Numbered from the stretch's first letter, positions 1 to 6,402 are shown. The stretch: 8,415 nt of DNA from Actinomycetota bacterium (GCA_947488645.1 CANLAC010000047.1:1-8415); one strand, 5' to 3'. The notes: generated from the sequence alone by a model not told the origin. Made by a program: numbers and translations.

Positions 1-104
1 GCTGAGTTCATACCCCTTTAGCGGGAATTGATCTAGCCACTTTTTCATGTCCAGAGGAGACTTAGCCCCTAGTAACAAACAGGCTTACACCAGGGGAGTT
101 GTAC
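1..104. other. Region upstream of sdhC; no gene assigned
   Basis: All three forward frames close within the first 31 bases (TGA at 3-5, TAG at 19-21, TGA at 29-31), so an upstream plus-strand gene could end here but cannot be recognised. On the minus strand an ATG at 48-46 opens a frame of 16 codons that runs off the window edge (it begins MKKWLDQF). It has no ribosome binding site and no good -10 box, so it is only a possibility. The sdh promoter should lie here or further left, but I find no convincing -35/-10 pair. CCCCT at 66-70 could pair with AGGGG at 92-96, the core of the sdhC ribosome binding site; this is a weak 5-bp stem with a 21-base loop. Confidence 0.4.
92..98 (+). promoter_or_regulatory. 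Ribosome binding site of sdhC
   Basis: AGGGGAG lies six bases before the ATG at 105. This spacing favours ATG 105 over the in-frame TTG at 99, which would touch the site directly. Confidence 0.75.
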
Positions 105-905
105 ATGTCAGGTGTTTTTTCACCAACACGCGCCAAGATTAAAGAGCGCACGCTTCGCACAGATAAGTGGTGGTTACAACCACTTGCAACCTTCGGAGTT
201 CTAATCTCCTTTGTTATTTATGCAACCTTCCGTGCCTTTGAAGGTGCTAATTACTACAAGGATCACTTGATCTCTCCTTTTTATTCACCATGTTTGTCAG
301 AAGCATGTCTTCCTGAAGCAACGATTCTTGGCTTCACACCAGTAAGTGCAGAAATTCTTAACTTTGCATTGTCACCAGCACTCATCATTCTTATCTTCCC
401 TCTTGGTTTCCGCATGACCTGTTACTACTACCGCAAGTCCTACTACCGTTCGTTTTGGATGTCACCACCAGCATGTGGTGTTGCAGAACCTCACAAGAAG
501 TACACAGGTGAGACACGATTCCCTCTCATCATTCAAAACTCACACCGCTACTTTTTCTATGCAGGTTTGCTGCTCAATGTAATTCTTACCTACGACGCAG
601 TTATTTCATTTAAGAACCCTGAAGGCGAGTGGGGTCACATGAGCGTTGGTTCACTTGTTCTTCTTGTGAGCTCAACAATGTTGTGGTTGTACTCAATGTC
701 ATGTCACTCATGCCGTCACACAATTGGTGGACGTTTAAAGAATTTCTCTAAGCACCCTGTTCGCTACAAGCTATGGAGTTGGGTTTCAGTTCTCAATCAT
801 TCACATCAACAGTTCGCATGGTTCTCATTAGCCGCTGTTGCATTCGCCGATATCTATGTTCGCCAAGTTGCAACTGGCGCATGGACTAACTTCTACTTCT
901 TCTAA
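105..905 (+). CDS. sdhC: Succinate dehydrogenase membrane anchor subunit (Sdh1/type F)
   Basis: This 266-residue protein is the membrane anchor of complex II, passing electrons from SdhB to quinone. About five hydrophobic helices are visible, near residues 24-43, 85-106, 148-168, 181-199 and 235-250. It is a single long anchor with no separate SdhD, as in mycobacterial Sdh1. It carries family-like stretches such as CYYYRKSYYRSFW (106-118) and SPPACGV, plus many Cys and His residues: C63, C68, C106, C124, C200 and C203, with H201, H205, H232 and H234. The C200-H-S-C-R-H205 cluster is striking because the M. smegmatis Sdh1 structure has a membrane-embedded Rieske-type [2Fe-2S] cluster in this part of the complex. 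Assigning these residues as ligands is inference. The gene ends 14 bases before sdhA and heads the operon. ATG 105 is chosen for its ribosome binding site. The family is confident; cofactor content is not. Confidence 0.88.
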   Translation: MSGVFSPTRAKIKERTLRTDKWWLQPLATFGVLISFVIYATFRAFEGANYYKDHLISPFYSPCLSEACLPEATILGFTPVSAEILNFALSPALIILIFPLGFRMTCYYYRKSYYRSFWMSPPACGVAEPHKKYTGETRFPLIIQNSHRYFFYAGLLLNVILTYDAVISFKNPEGEWGHMSVGSLVLLVSSTMLWLYSMSCHSCRHTIGGRLKNFSKHPVRYKLWSWVSVLNHSHQQFAWFSLAAVAFADIYVRQVATGAWTNFYFF

Positions 906-919
906 AGGGACATTCGACT

Positions 920-2800
920 ATGACACTAGAACGCCATACATACGATGTCCTTGTAATCGGTGCTGGAGGTGCTGGATTACGCGCTGCCGTAGAAGCACGT
1001 GAATCAGGGTTGCGCGTAGCAATTATTTGTAAATCACTATTTGGCAAAGCCCACACTGTTATGGCTGAGGGTGGAGCCGCAGCATCTATGGGAAACGTCA
1101 ATGACAAAGATAGTTGGATGGTTCACTTCCGCGACACAATGCGCGGTGGCAAGTTCCTCAGTCATTTCCGCATGGCAGAGCTTCACGCAAAGGAAGCACC
1201 AGATCGCATCTGGGAACTTGAAACATGGGGCGCTCTCTTTGATCGCACTAAAGAAGGAAAGATTTCACAACGTAACTTTGGTGGACATGAATATCCACGC
1301 CTTGCACACGTTGGTGACCGCACTGGTCTAGAACTAATTCGCACCATGCAGCAAAAGATTGTTCAGCTGCAGCAAAAAGATGGCCGCGAAACCGGTGATA
1401 TGGAAAGTGGAATTAAAGTATTTGCAGAACTAACAATCACTGACATTCTAAAAGAGAATGGAAAGATTTCAGGCGCTTACGGTTACTGGCGCGAATCTGG
1501 CGAAGAGGTTTTATTTGAAGCACCTGCAGTTGTTATTGCAACAGGTGGTGTTGGAAAAACTTTCAAGATTACTTCTAACTCATGGGAAGGTACTGGCGAC
1601 GGACATGCACTTGCATTAAAGGCTGGTGCAAACCTGGTTGACATGGAGTTCTTGCAGTTCCACCCAACAGGAATGGTATGGCCACCATCTGTTCGCGGAA
1701 TTTTGGTAACAGAATCTGTTCGCGGTGAAGGTGGAGTTCTTACAAACAACCTAGGCGAGCGATTTATGTTCAAGTACATTCCAGATGTATTTAAAGATAA
1801 GTACGCAGACAACGAAGCAGAAGCAGATCGTTGGTATGTAGATCAGGACAACAATCGTCGTCCACCAGAGCTTTTGCCACGTGATGAAGTTGCACGTGCG
1901 ATTAACACAGAAGTTAAATCAGGTCGCGGTACAGAACACGGTGGAGTTTTCCTCGATGTTTCAAAGCGCATCTCTGCAGACATCATTAAAAAGCGCCTTC
2001 CTTCTATGTGGCACCAGTTCTACGAGTTAGCTGGCGTTGACATCACTAAGGAGGCCATGGAAGTTGGCCCAACATGTCACTACGTCATGGGTGGGGTTGA
2101 AGTAGAGCCAGATACAGCAGCAGCAGTAGGTGTTCCAGGGTTATTTGCAGCTGGTGAAGTTGCTGGCGGAATGCACGGATCAAACCGTCTTGGTGGAAAC
2201 TCTTTGACAGATCTTTTGGTATTTGGTCGCCGCGCAGGTATTGGCGCAGTTGATTACGTTAAGAAAAATGGCGCAAATCCTGTCAGCCAAGCAGCAATTA
2301 CTGCAGCAGCTACCAAGATTCAAGCACCATTTGATCGCGCAGGTGGAGAAAACTCTTACTCACTTCATGCAGAACTACAAGAAATTACACACAACCTTGT
2401 TGGAATCATTCGCACGGGTAGCGAACTAAAGGAAGCAATCACAAAGATTGCTGAAATTAGAAAGCGCAGTGCAAATGTTTCTGTAAGCGGTGGACGCAAA
2501 TTCAACCCAGGATTCCACTTAGCTTTTGATCTAGACAACATGTTGTTAGTTGCTGAATCAACTGCAAAGTCAGCGATTAATCGCGAAGAGTCTCGTGGTG
2601 GTCACACTCGTGATGACTTCCCAGTTATGAATGAAAAGTGGCGCCAGATCAATAACATCTCTTCATTTGATGGCACTCAGGTAAACATTCGTGAACAGGT
2701 ATTGCCAACGATTCCTAAAGAGCTTTTCGATCTCTTTGATATTCATGAGCTGGAGAAATACATGACACCGGAAGAAATTGCGAAAGGCGGTTCCAACTAA
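920..2800 (+). CDS. sdhA: Succinate dehydrogenase flavoprotein subunit
   Basis: The catalytic subunit (626 residues) oxidises succinate to fumarate on the cytoplasmic side of the membrane. The N-terminal FAD-binding motif is VIGAGGAGLRAA (12-23). H45 in the AHTVMAEGG stretch sits where complex II flavoproteins attach FAD covalently to histidine. Active-site signatures are all present: FHPTG with H248, VRGEGG with R268 (the position of the proton-shuttling arginine), HYVMGG with H387, and HGSNRLGGNSLTDL with R423. The C-terminal domain has the family SRGGHTRDDFP stretch (558-568). Length is close to the usual 580-650. AAAGGGA at 904-910 is the ribosome binding site, nine bases before the ATG. 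The stop codon shares one base with the sdhB start (TAATG), so translation is probably coupled. I see nothing missing or truncated. Confidence 0.97.
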   Translation: MTLERHTYDVLVIGAGGAGLRAAVEARESGLRVAIICKSLFGKAHTVMAEGGAAASMGNVNDKDSWMVHFRDTMRGGKFLSHFRMAELHAKEAPDRIWELETWGALFDRTKEGKISQRNFGGHEYPRLAHVGDRTGLELIRTMQQKIVQLQQKDGRETGDMESGIKVFAELTITDILKENGKISGAYGYWRESGEEVLFEAPAVVIATGGVGKTFKITSNSWEGTGDGHALALKAGANLVDMEFLQFHPTGMVWPPSVRGILVTESVRGEGGVLTNNLGERFMFKYIPDVFKDKYADNEAEADRWYVDQDNNRRPPELLPRDEVARAINTEVKSGRGTEHGGVFLDVSKRISADIIKKRLPSMWHQFYELAGVDITKEAMEVGPTCHYVMGGVEVEPDTAAAVGVPGLFAAGEVAGGMHGSNRLGGNSLTDLLVFGRRAGIGAVDYVKKNGANPVSQAAITAAATKIQAPFDRAGGENSYSLHAELQEITHNLVGIIRTGSELKEAITKIAEIRKRSANVSVSGGRKFNPGFHLAFDLDNMLLVAESTAKSAINREESRGGHTRDDFPVMNEKWRQINNISSFDGTQVNIREQVLPTIPKELFDLFDIHELEKYMTPEEIAKGGSN

Positions 2801-3558
2801 TGGCGCGCAATATTAAACTTCGCATCTGGCGTGGTGATTCAACTGATGGTGGTCTTAAAGATGTTGTTGTAGAGGCCAACGAAGGTGAAGTGGTTCTAGA
2901 TGTAATCCACCGTGTTCAAGCAACACAGATGGGCGACCTAGCTGTTCGCTGGAACTGTAAGGCTGGTAAGTGTGGATCTTGTTCAATGGAGATCAACGGT
3001 AAGCCTCGTCTTGCATGTATGACACAGGTTGCATCATTTGGTGAAGAAGAGACAATCACTGTCACACCACTTCGTGCATTCCCAATCATTAAAGACCTTG
3101 TTACAGATGTGTCCTTTAACTACAAAAAAGCAATGGAAATCCCTGCTTATGAGCACCCTAAGGATCTAGCACCAGGTGAAGCTCGTATGGAACAGATCGA
3201 TGTTGAGCGCTCACAAGAGTTCCGTAAGTGCATCGAATGTTTCCTTTGCCAAGATGTGTGCCACGTTGTTCGTGATCACGAAGAGAATAAGAAGTCATTT
3301 GCTGGACCACGCTTCTTTATTCGTATCGCAGAGCTAGATATGCACCCACTTGATATGTTGAAGAATCGCAAGAAAACTGCTCAAGAAGAGCACGGCCTTG
3401 GAATGTGTAACATCACCAAGTGCTGTACTGAAGTGTGTCCAGAGCACATCAAGATCACTGATAACGCAATTATTCCCATGAAGGAGCGCGTTGCAGATAT
3501 TAAGTACGATCCAGTTCGCTGGTTAGGTACAAAGATCCGCAAGCGCGAGGGCTTATAA
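2800..3558 (+). CDS. sdhB: Succinate dehydrogenase iron-sulfur subunit
   Basis: This 252-residue subunit carries electrons from the SdhA flavin to the membrane subunit through three iron-sulfur clusters. The N-terminal ferredoxin-like domain has C53, C58, C61 and C73 for a [2Fe-2S] cluster (WNCKAGKCGSC, then LAC). The C-terminal domain has CIECFLCQDVC (C144, C147, C150, C154) and CNITKCCTEVCP (C203, C208, C209, C213). By alignment with E. coli SdhB, C144/C147/C150/C213 would bind [4Fe-4S] and C154/C203/C209 [3Fe-4S]; C208 is an additional cysteine. The start overlaps the sdhA stop by one base, with GAAAGGCGG at 2782-2790 as ribosome binding site. The TAA stop is embedded in a TATAAT box that probably serves the next gene. 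It is the last gene of the sdh operon. Confidence 0.96.
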   Translation: MARNIKLRIWRGDSTDGGLKDVVVEANEGEVVLDVIHRVQATQMGDLAVRWNCKAGKCGSCSMEINGKPRLACMTQVASFGEEETITVTPLRAFPIIKDLVTDVSFNYKKAMEIPAYEHPKDLAPGEARMEQIDVERSQEFRKCIECFLCQDVCHVVRDHEENKKSFAGPRFFIRIAELDMHPLDMLKNRKKTAQEEHGLGMCNITKCCTEVCPEHIKITDNAIIPMKERVADIKYDPVRWLGTKIRKREGL

Positions 3559-3559
3559 T
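3554..3559 (+). promoter_or_regulatory. -10 box of the holin-family/crcB group, probably leaderless
   Basis: TATAAT matches the -10 consensus perfectly and covers the sdhB stop codon. Six bases separate it from the ATG at 3566, which would put transcription start at or next to the A of the start codon. No good -35 is visible 16-18 bases upstream, and no ribosome binding site lies close to the ATG (GAGGG at 3547-3551 is about 15 bases away). Leaderless initiation is an inference from this spacing. Confidence 0.6.
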
Positions 3560-3565
3560 TTATTC

Positions 3566-3919
3566 ATGACGTTATTGGTCCGTTGGGCCGCATTGGCACT
3601 TTCCTTTTGGGTTGCCACAGTTTTAATTCCTGGGATTAACGTCCAAGGTGGTCTCACAACATACCTATGGGTGGCACTGCTATTTGGTTTGCTCAATGCA
3701 ACGCTGGGTTCTTTGCTAAAACTTCTCACACTTCCAGCAGTCATTCTGACACTTGGTCTATTTCTTGTAGTTGTTAATGCATCGATGCTGATGCTGGTTT
3801 CACGGTGGAGTAACAAGTTAGAGGTTGAAAACTTCTGGGCTGCAATCTTTGCAGCGTTAATAATCAGCGTGATTACCAGATTAGTGTCAAGTGTTGGCAA
3901 GAAAGCATTACCCTTCTGA
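3566..3919 (+). CDS. PF04020-type (Phage_holin_4_2 / YvlD-like) membrane protein
   Basis: This is a small integral membrane protein of 117 residues with four hydrophobic helices, near 7-22, 31-50, 56-78 and 91-108. It has the family pattern: IPGINVQGG after helix 1, LLFGLLNATLG in helix 2, then LTLPAVILTLGLFLVVVN, and a final segment NKLEVENFWAAIFAALI. The family is annotated as phage holin superfamily IV or YvlD-like. It is common in bacterial chromosomes, its function is unknown, and nothing phage-like surrounds it here. It starts seven bases after sdhB, but the perfect -10 box suggests its own promoter. The next gene, crcB1, begins eight bases after its stop, so the two are probably co-transcribed. 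Family membership is fairly sure; I assign no function. Confidence 0.82.
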   Translation: MTLLVRWAALALSFWVATVLIPGINVQGGLTTYLWVALLFGLLNATLGSLLKLLTLPAVILTLGLFLVVVNASMLMLVSRWSNKLEVENFWAAIFAALIISVITRLVSSVGKKALPF

Positions 3920-3927
3920 AATCCTTA

Positions 3928-4269
3928 GTGTTGGTTTCAGTGGGCGGTATCGCTGGAACTTTGTCACGCTTTGGATTAGGCGAGATATTTCCTGATGATC
4001 GTGCTGGCACACTAGCTGCAAATCTGATCGGTGTTGCACTCGCCGCCATTCTTTTAGTTGTCATGGAACGCCGCGGAATCACTGAAATACGCTTACTTTT
4101 ACTACCAGGATTTTGCGCAGGGTTGACTACATTTTCAGCTGTCACCGCACAATCCTTAGAACCACGCGAAGGGGGATTTGCGTTCTTACTTCAAAACGTA
4201 ATCCTTTCATTAGTTATCGTTGTAGTTCTCTTGCCTTTGGCTAGGAAGTTTGTTCCGGTGCGCTCATGA
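3928..4269 (+). CDS. crcB1: CrcB/Fluc fluoride channel subunit 1
   Basis: Fluc proteins export fluoride through the cytoplasmic membrane as antiparallel dimers. This 113-residue protein has four hydrophobic helices and the family pattern VGGIAGTLSRF at the N-terminus, AGTLAANLIG with N32 in helix 2, and GFCAGLTTFSAV (61-72) at the helix 3 break. The usual TTFSTF motif reads TTFSAV here, so the second pore phenylalanine is V72. Charges place the 2-3 loop (MERRGITEIR) and the C-terminus (RKFVPVR) in the cytoplasm, predicting N-in. The start is uncertain: GTG 3928 is used, but no ribosome binding site precedes it. An in-frame CTG at 3916 overlaps the upstream stop codon and would add LKSL. The stop overlaps the crcB2 start in ATGA. 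No fluoride riboswitch is seen upstream. Confidence 0.88.
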   Translation: MLVSVGGIAGTLSRFGLGEIFPDDRAGTLAANLIGVALAAILLVVMERRGITEIRLLLLPGFCAGLTTFSAVTAQSLEPREGGFAFLLQNVILSLVIVVVLLPLARKFVPVRS

Positions 4270-4601
4270 ATATACTTCTTGTGATTTTAGGTGCAGCAGT
4301 TGGAGCACCATTGCGTTTTGCGGTGGATCAATACATCCGAAAGTTCACAACCAAGCCATACGGAATCTTTACCGTAAACATCCTTGGCTCTTTCTTTTTA
4401 GGCCTAACCTATGGAAAATCTGAGCAAGTCGATGACCTATTTGCAATTGGCTTTGCAGGGGCTTTCACAACATGGTCAACATTCATGTTGGACATTTATC
4501 TAGCCTATGAATTAAAGAGATATAAAGAGGCAGCGGCGAATCTAGTTATGTCGTTAGGTTTTGGTTTGTTAGCGGCGTGGATTGGTTTGCAGTTAGCGTA
4601 G
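4266..4601 (+). CDS. crcB2: CrcB/Fluc fluoride channel subunit 2
   Basis: The second Fluc subunit (111 residues) overlaps crcB1 by four bases (ATGA), which suggests translational coupling and about equal amounts of both. Helix 1 carries LGAAVGAPLRF, helix 2 GIFTVNILGSFFLG with N38, and the helix 3 break AGAFTTWSTF (64-73). Here tryptophan (W70) replaces the first phenylalanine of TTFSTF while F73 is kept, the reverse of crcB1. The 1-2 loop (R17, R25, K26, K30) and the 3-4 loop (K84, R85, K87) are positive and the 2-3 loop is acidic, which predicts N-out, opposite to crcB1. The likely product is one half of a heterodimeric channel. The gene runs nine bases into the end of the minus-strand aminopeptidase gene. 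Confidence 0.9.
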   Translation: MNILLVILGAAVGAPLRFAVDQYIRKFTTKPYGIFTVNILGSFFLGLTYGKSEQVDDLFAIGFAGAFTTWSTFMLDIYLAYELKRYKEAAANLVMSLGFGLLAAWIGLQLA

Positions 4602-6035
4602 AGAAGCCATCCAGGCTTCAACCTCATCTGGGTGATGAGGAATGTGTTCGCTTAAGTTGATGCAACCATCTTCTGTAACAACAACATCATCTTCAATACG
4701 TATACCAATACCGCGGTATTCAGCTGGAAATAGTTCATCATCAGGTTGAATATAGAGACCAGGTTCAACTGTTAGACACATTCCTACTTCTAATATTCCA
4801 TCGCGGTACTGTTCTGCGCGTGCATGAGCGCAATCATGAACATCCATACCGAGCATATGGCTAACACCATGCAAGGTCCAACGCTTATGTAATCCAACTG
4901 CTGGATCCATAACCTCTTCCAGGCTCATCTTTATGATTCCCATATCAATAAGTCCTTGTGCCAAAACTGTGTGACTAGCTTTGTTAATTGCCAAGAACTT
5001 TTCACCTGGTTTTATCGCTGCAATACCTGCCTTTTGTGACTCATAAACAAGCATGTATAAAGCACGCTGGGCTGGTGTGAATTTTCCGCTGATAGGTAAA
5101 GTTCTGGTGATATCTGCTGTGTAGTACGAATCAACTTCCACGCCTGCATCTAGGAGTAGTAGATCTCCATTTTTGACTACACCATCGTTGCGGTTCCAGT
5201 GCAACACGCATGCGTGTGAGCCAGAGGCGGCAATGGTGTTGTATCCAAGATCATTTCCTTCAATACGTGCGCGTCCAAAGAAGGCAGCCTCTACAACTCG
5301 TTCTCCGCGAGGGGTTGTTACAGCAGCTGGCAATGCGCGAATAACATCGTTAAACCCACGATGGGTCGCATCAACAGCCTTTTGCATCTCTGCAATTTCG
5401 TAATCATCTTTAATGAGACGAGCAACCGAAACAAACTCTAGTAATTCAGCATCGCGAGGGTGCTCTTTAACAGTCGAGTCAACAACTTCATCAAAACCGT
5501 GAAGAGCGGCTGACTTCTTTCCCTTGAGGAACTTTTCTAACCCTGCAATTTCGCGGACTTCAATTCCATATCGCTCTGAAGCTTCATCTGTTGTGAAGCG
5601 ACGGCCAACCCAGAGCTCACCATTTTTAGCATCTGTATAGAAAGCAGCGGTGTCGCGGGTTGACCGTGGATTAATAAAAAGAATAGGAGCGTGCCCAGAA
5701 CCACTTGGCTCCATTACTAACACTGAATCAGGATTTGCTTCCACGCCTTGCACACCGGTGTAGTAAGCGAAGGCTGTGTGTGGGCGGTATAAATAATCTG
5801 TGTCATTGCTGCGCTGCTTGGCAGCACCACTTGGAAGAACCAAGCGCAATCCAGTAAAGGCTGCAGATAACTTCTCGCGGCGAGCTACACAATGTGCAAC
5901 TACTTCATCTTGATGAATTCCAGTTAAAGGTGTTGGCGCCCAGCCCGTAGACATGAACTCTGCAAATGCTGCAGATGGTGCAACATCGTAAACACGCTTT
6001 GCGCCTCTATCTAACGCCTTATCTGAATTTTCCAT
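4593..6035 (-). CDS. pepP: Xaa-Pro aminopeptidase (aminopeptidase P, M24B)
   Basis: This 480-residue cytoplasmic metalloenzyme is predicted to remove N-terminal residues that precede proline. An N-terminal AMP_N domain spans about 40-175 (RSNDTDYLYRPHTAFAYYTG) and the pita-bread peptidase domain about 205-465. All five expected metal ligands are visible: D296 (LLLLDAG), D308 (YTADITR), H393 (HGVSHMLGMDVHD), E424 (LTVEPGLY) and E448 (GIRIEDD). H279 and H400 match the substrate-binding histidines of E. coli PepP. Length is slightly above the E. coli enzyme because of an N-terminal extension of about 40 residues. There is no ribosome binding site before the ATG; a TAGGCT box six bases upstream suggests a leaderless transcript. 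It is divergent from the ABM-domain gene and convergent with crcB2. Exact peptide specificity cannot be read from sequence. Confidence 0.95.
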   Translation of the reverse strand: MENSDKALDRGAKRVYDVAPSAAFAEFMSTGWAPTPLTGIHQDEVVAHCVARREKLSAAFTGLRLVLPSGAAKQRSNDTDYLYRPHTAFAYYTGVQGVEANPDSVLVMEPSGSGHAPILFINPRSTRDTAAFYTDAKNGELWVGRRFTTDEASERYGIEVREIAGLEKFLKGKKSAALHGFDEVVDSTVKEHPRDAELLEFVSVARLIKDDYEIAEMQKAVDATHRGFNDVIRALPAAVTTPRGERVVEAAFFGRARIEGNDLGYNTIAASGSHACVLHWNRNDGVVKNGDLLLLDAGVEVDSYYTADITRTLPISGKFTPAQRALYMLVYESQKAGIAAIKPGEKFLAINKASHTVLAQGLIDMGIIKMSLEEVMDPAVGLHKRWTLHGVSHMLGMDVHDCAHARAEQYRDGILEVGMCLTVEPGLYIQPDDELFPAEYRGIGIRIEDDVVVTEDGCINLSEHIPHHPDEVEAWMASLR

Positions 6036-6041
6036 ATATCT

Positions 6042-6047
6042 AGCCTA
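6042..6047 (-). promoter_or_regulatory. -10 box of pepP, probably leaderless
   Basis: On the minus strand TAGGCT fits TANNNT and is followed by exactly six bases (AGATAT) and the ATG of the aminopeptidase gene. No ribosome binding site is present. The -35 region is weak (TGTACT at a 17-base spacing). Confidence 0.5.
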
Positions 6048-6059
6048 CAAGAATTGGTA

Positions 6060-6088
6060 TTGGCAGTACACCTATAAGCGAGTAACTT
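6060..6088 (+). promoter_or_regulatory. Promoter of the ABM-domain gene, probably leaderless
   Basis: TTGGCA at 6060-6065 (five of six matches to TTGACA) and TAACTT at 6083-6088 are separated by the ideal 17 bases. Six bases follow before the ATG at 6095, so the transcript would begin at the start codon. No ribosome binding site is seen. The competing TATAAG at 6073-6078 lacks a matching -35. Confidence 0.6.
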
Positions 6089-6094
6089 TCATGT

Positions 6095-6382
6095 ATGAAG
6101 ATGTTTTTTATTGTTGAACTTACGATAAAACAGGGTGAGCGGGCACAACTGCTTAAGTATTTGAATAACTACGCTATAGAAGTGCGCACAGAAGATGGTT
6201 GCGAATGTCTGGATATCTTGGTTGATCCACAATCTAGTAAGACTGTGATCCTGTATGAAATTTGGCGTGATGTTGCCTCTCAACTTGCTCACCTAGAGAC
6301 AGCCAGGTTTGCTAAATGGAAAGCCTTTTCCGACCCACTTATTGAGGGCTTCAGTGTGAAAACCCTCCAGTCAGGCGAGTAG
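6095..6382 (+). CDS. ABM-domain protein, putative quinol monooxygenase (YgiN-like)
   Basis: This 95-residue protein consists almost entirely of one antibiotic-biosynthesis-monooxygenase (PF03992) domain, a dimeric ferredoxin-like fold. Family features are the first strand FFIVELTIKQGE, the central EDGCECLDILVDPQ stretch (33-46), the strand TVILYEIWRD (49-58) and the helix LAHLETARFAKW (64-75). Known members include cofactor-free quinol or anthrone monooxygenases and haem-degrading enzymes, but many are uncharacterised, so the substrate is unknown here. A second ATG four bases upstream (6091) is out of frame and gives only a short peptide. The gene stands alone behind its own promoter, divergent from pepP and 38 bases before a tRNA gene. 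Confidence 0.8.
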   Translation: MKMFFIVELTIKQGERAQLLKYLNNYAIEVRTEDGCECLDILVDPQSSKTVILYEIWRDVASQLAHLETARFAKWKAFSDPLIEGFSVKTLQSGE

Positions 6383-6402
6383 TCCCGGCCCTGCTAAGCC
6401 TG

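Noticed and set aside
1..48. Start of a divergent minus-strand gene (MKKWLDQF...)
   Set aside because: Only 16 codons are visible, with no ribosome binding site or suitable -10 box. A run this short is open by chance about half the time.
1483..1812. Minus-strand open frame inside sdhA
   Set aside because: The plus-strand frame is an unmistakable SdhA with every catalytic motif; the opposite frame is low-complexity shadow sequence.
3566..3919. Prophage or lysis module suggested by the 'phage holin' family name
   Set aside because: PF04020 is widespread in chromosomes, and there is no endolysin, integrase, structural gene or attachment site nearby.
3541..3927. Fluoride (crcB) riboswitch upstream of the crcB genes
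   Set aside because: The seven-base gap after sdhB and the eight-base gap before crcB1 leave no room, and I did not see the conserved riboswitch core sequence.
3873..4145. Minus-strand open frames across the holin-family and crcB1 genes
   Set aside because: The plus-strand products match known membrane families helix by helix; the minus-strand frames have no support.
6073..6078. TATAAG as the -10 box of the ABM-domain gene
   Set aside because: TAACTT at 6083-6088 has a better-placed -35 (TTGGCA, 17-base spacer) and the same six-base distance to ATG as neighbouring genes.
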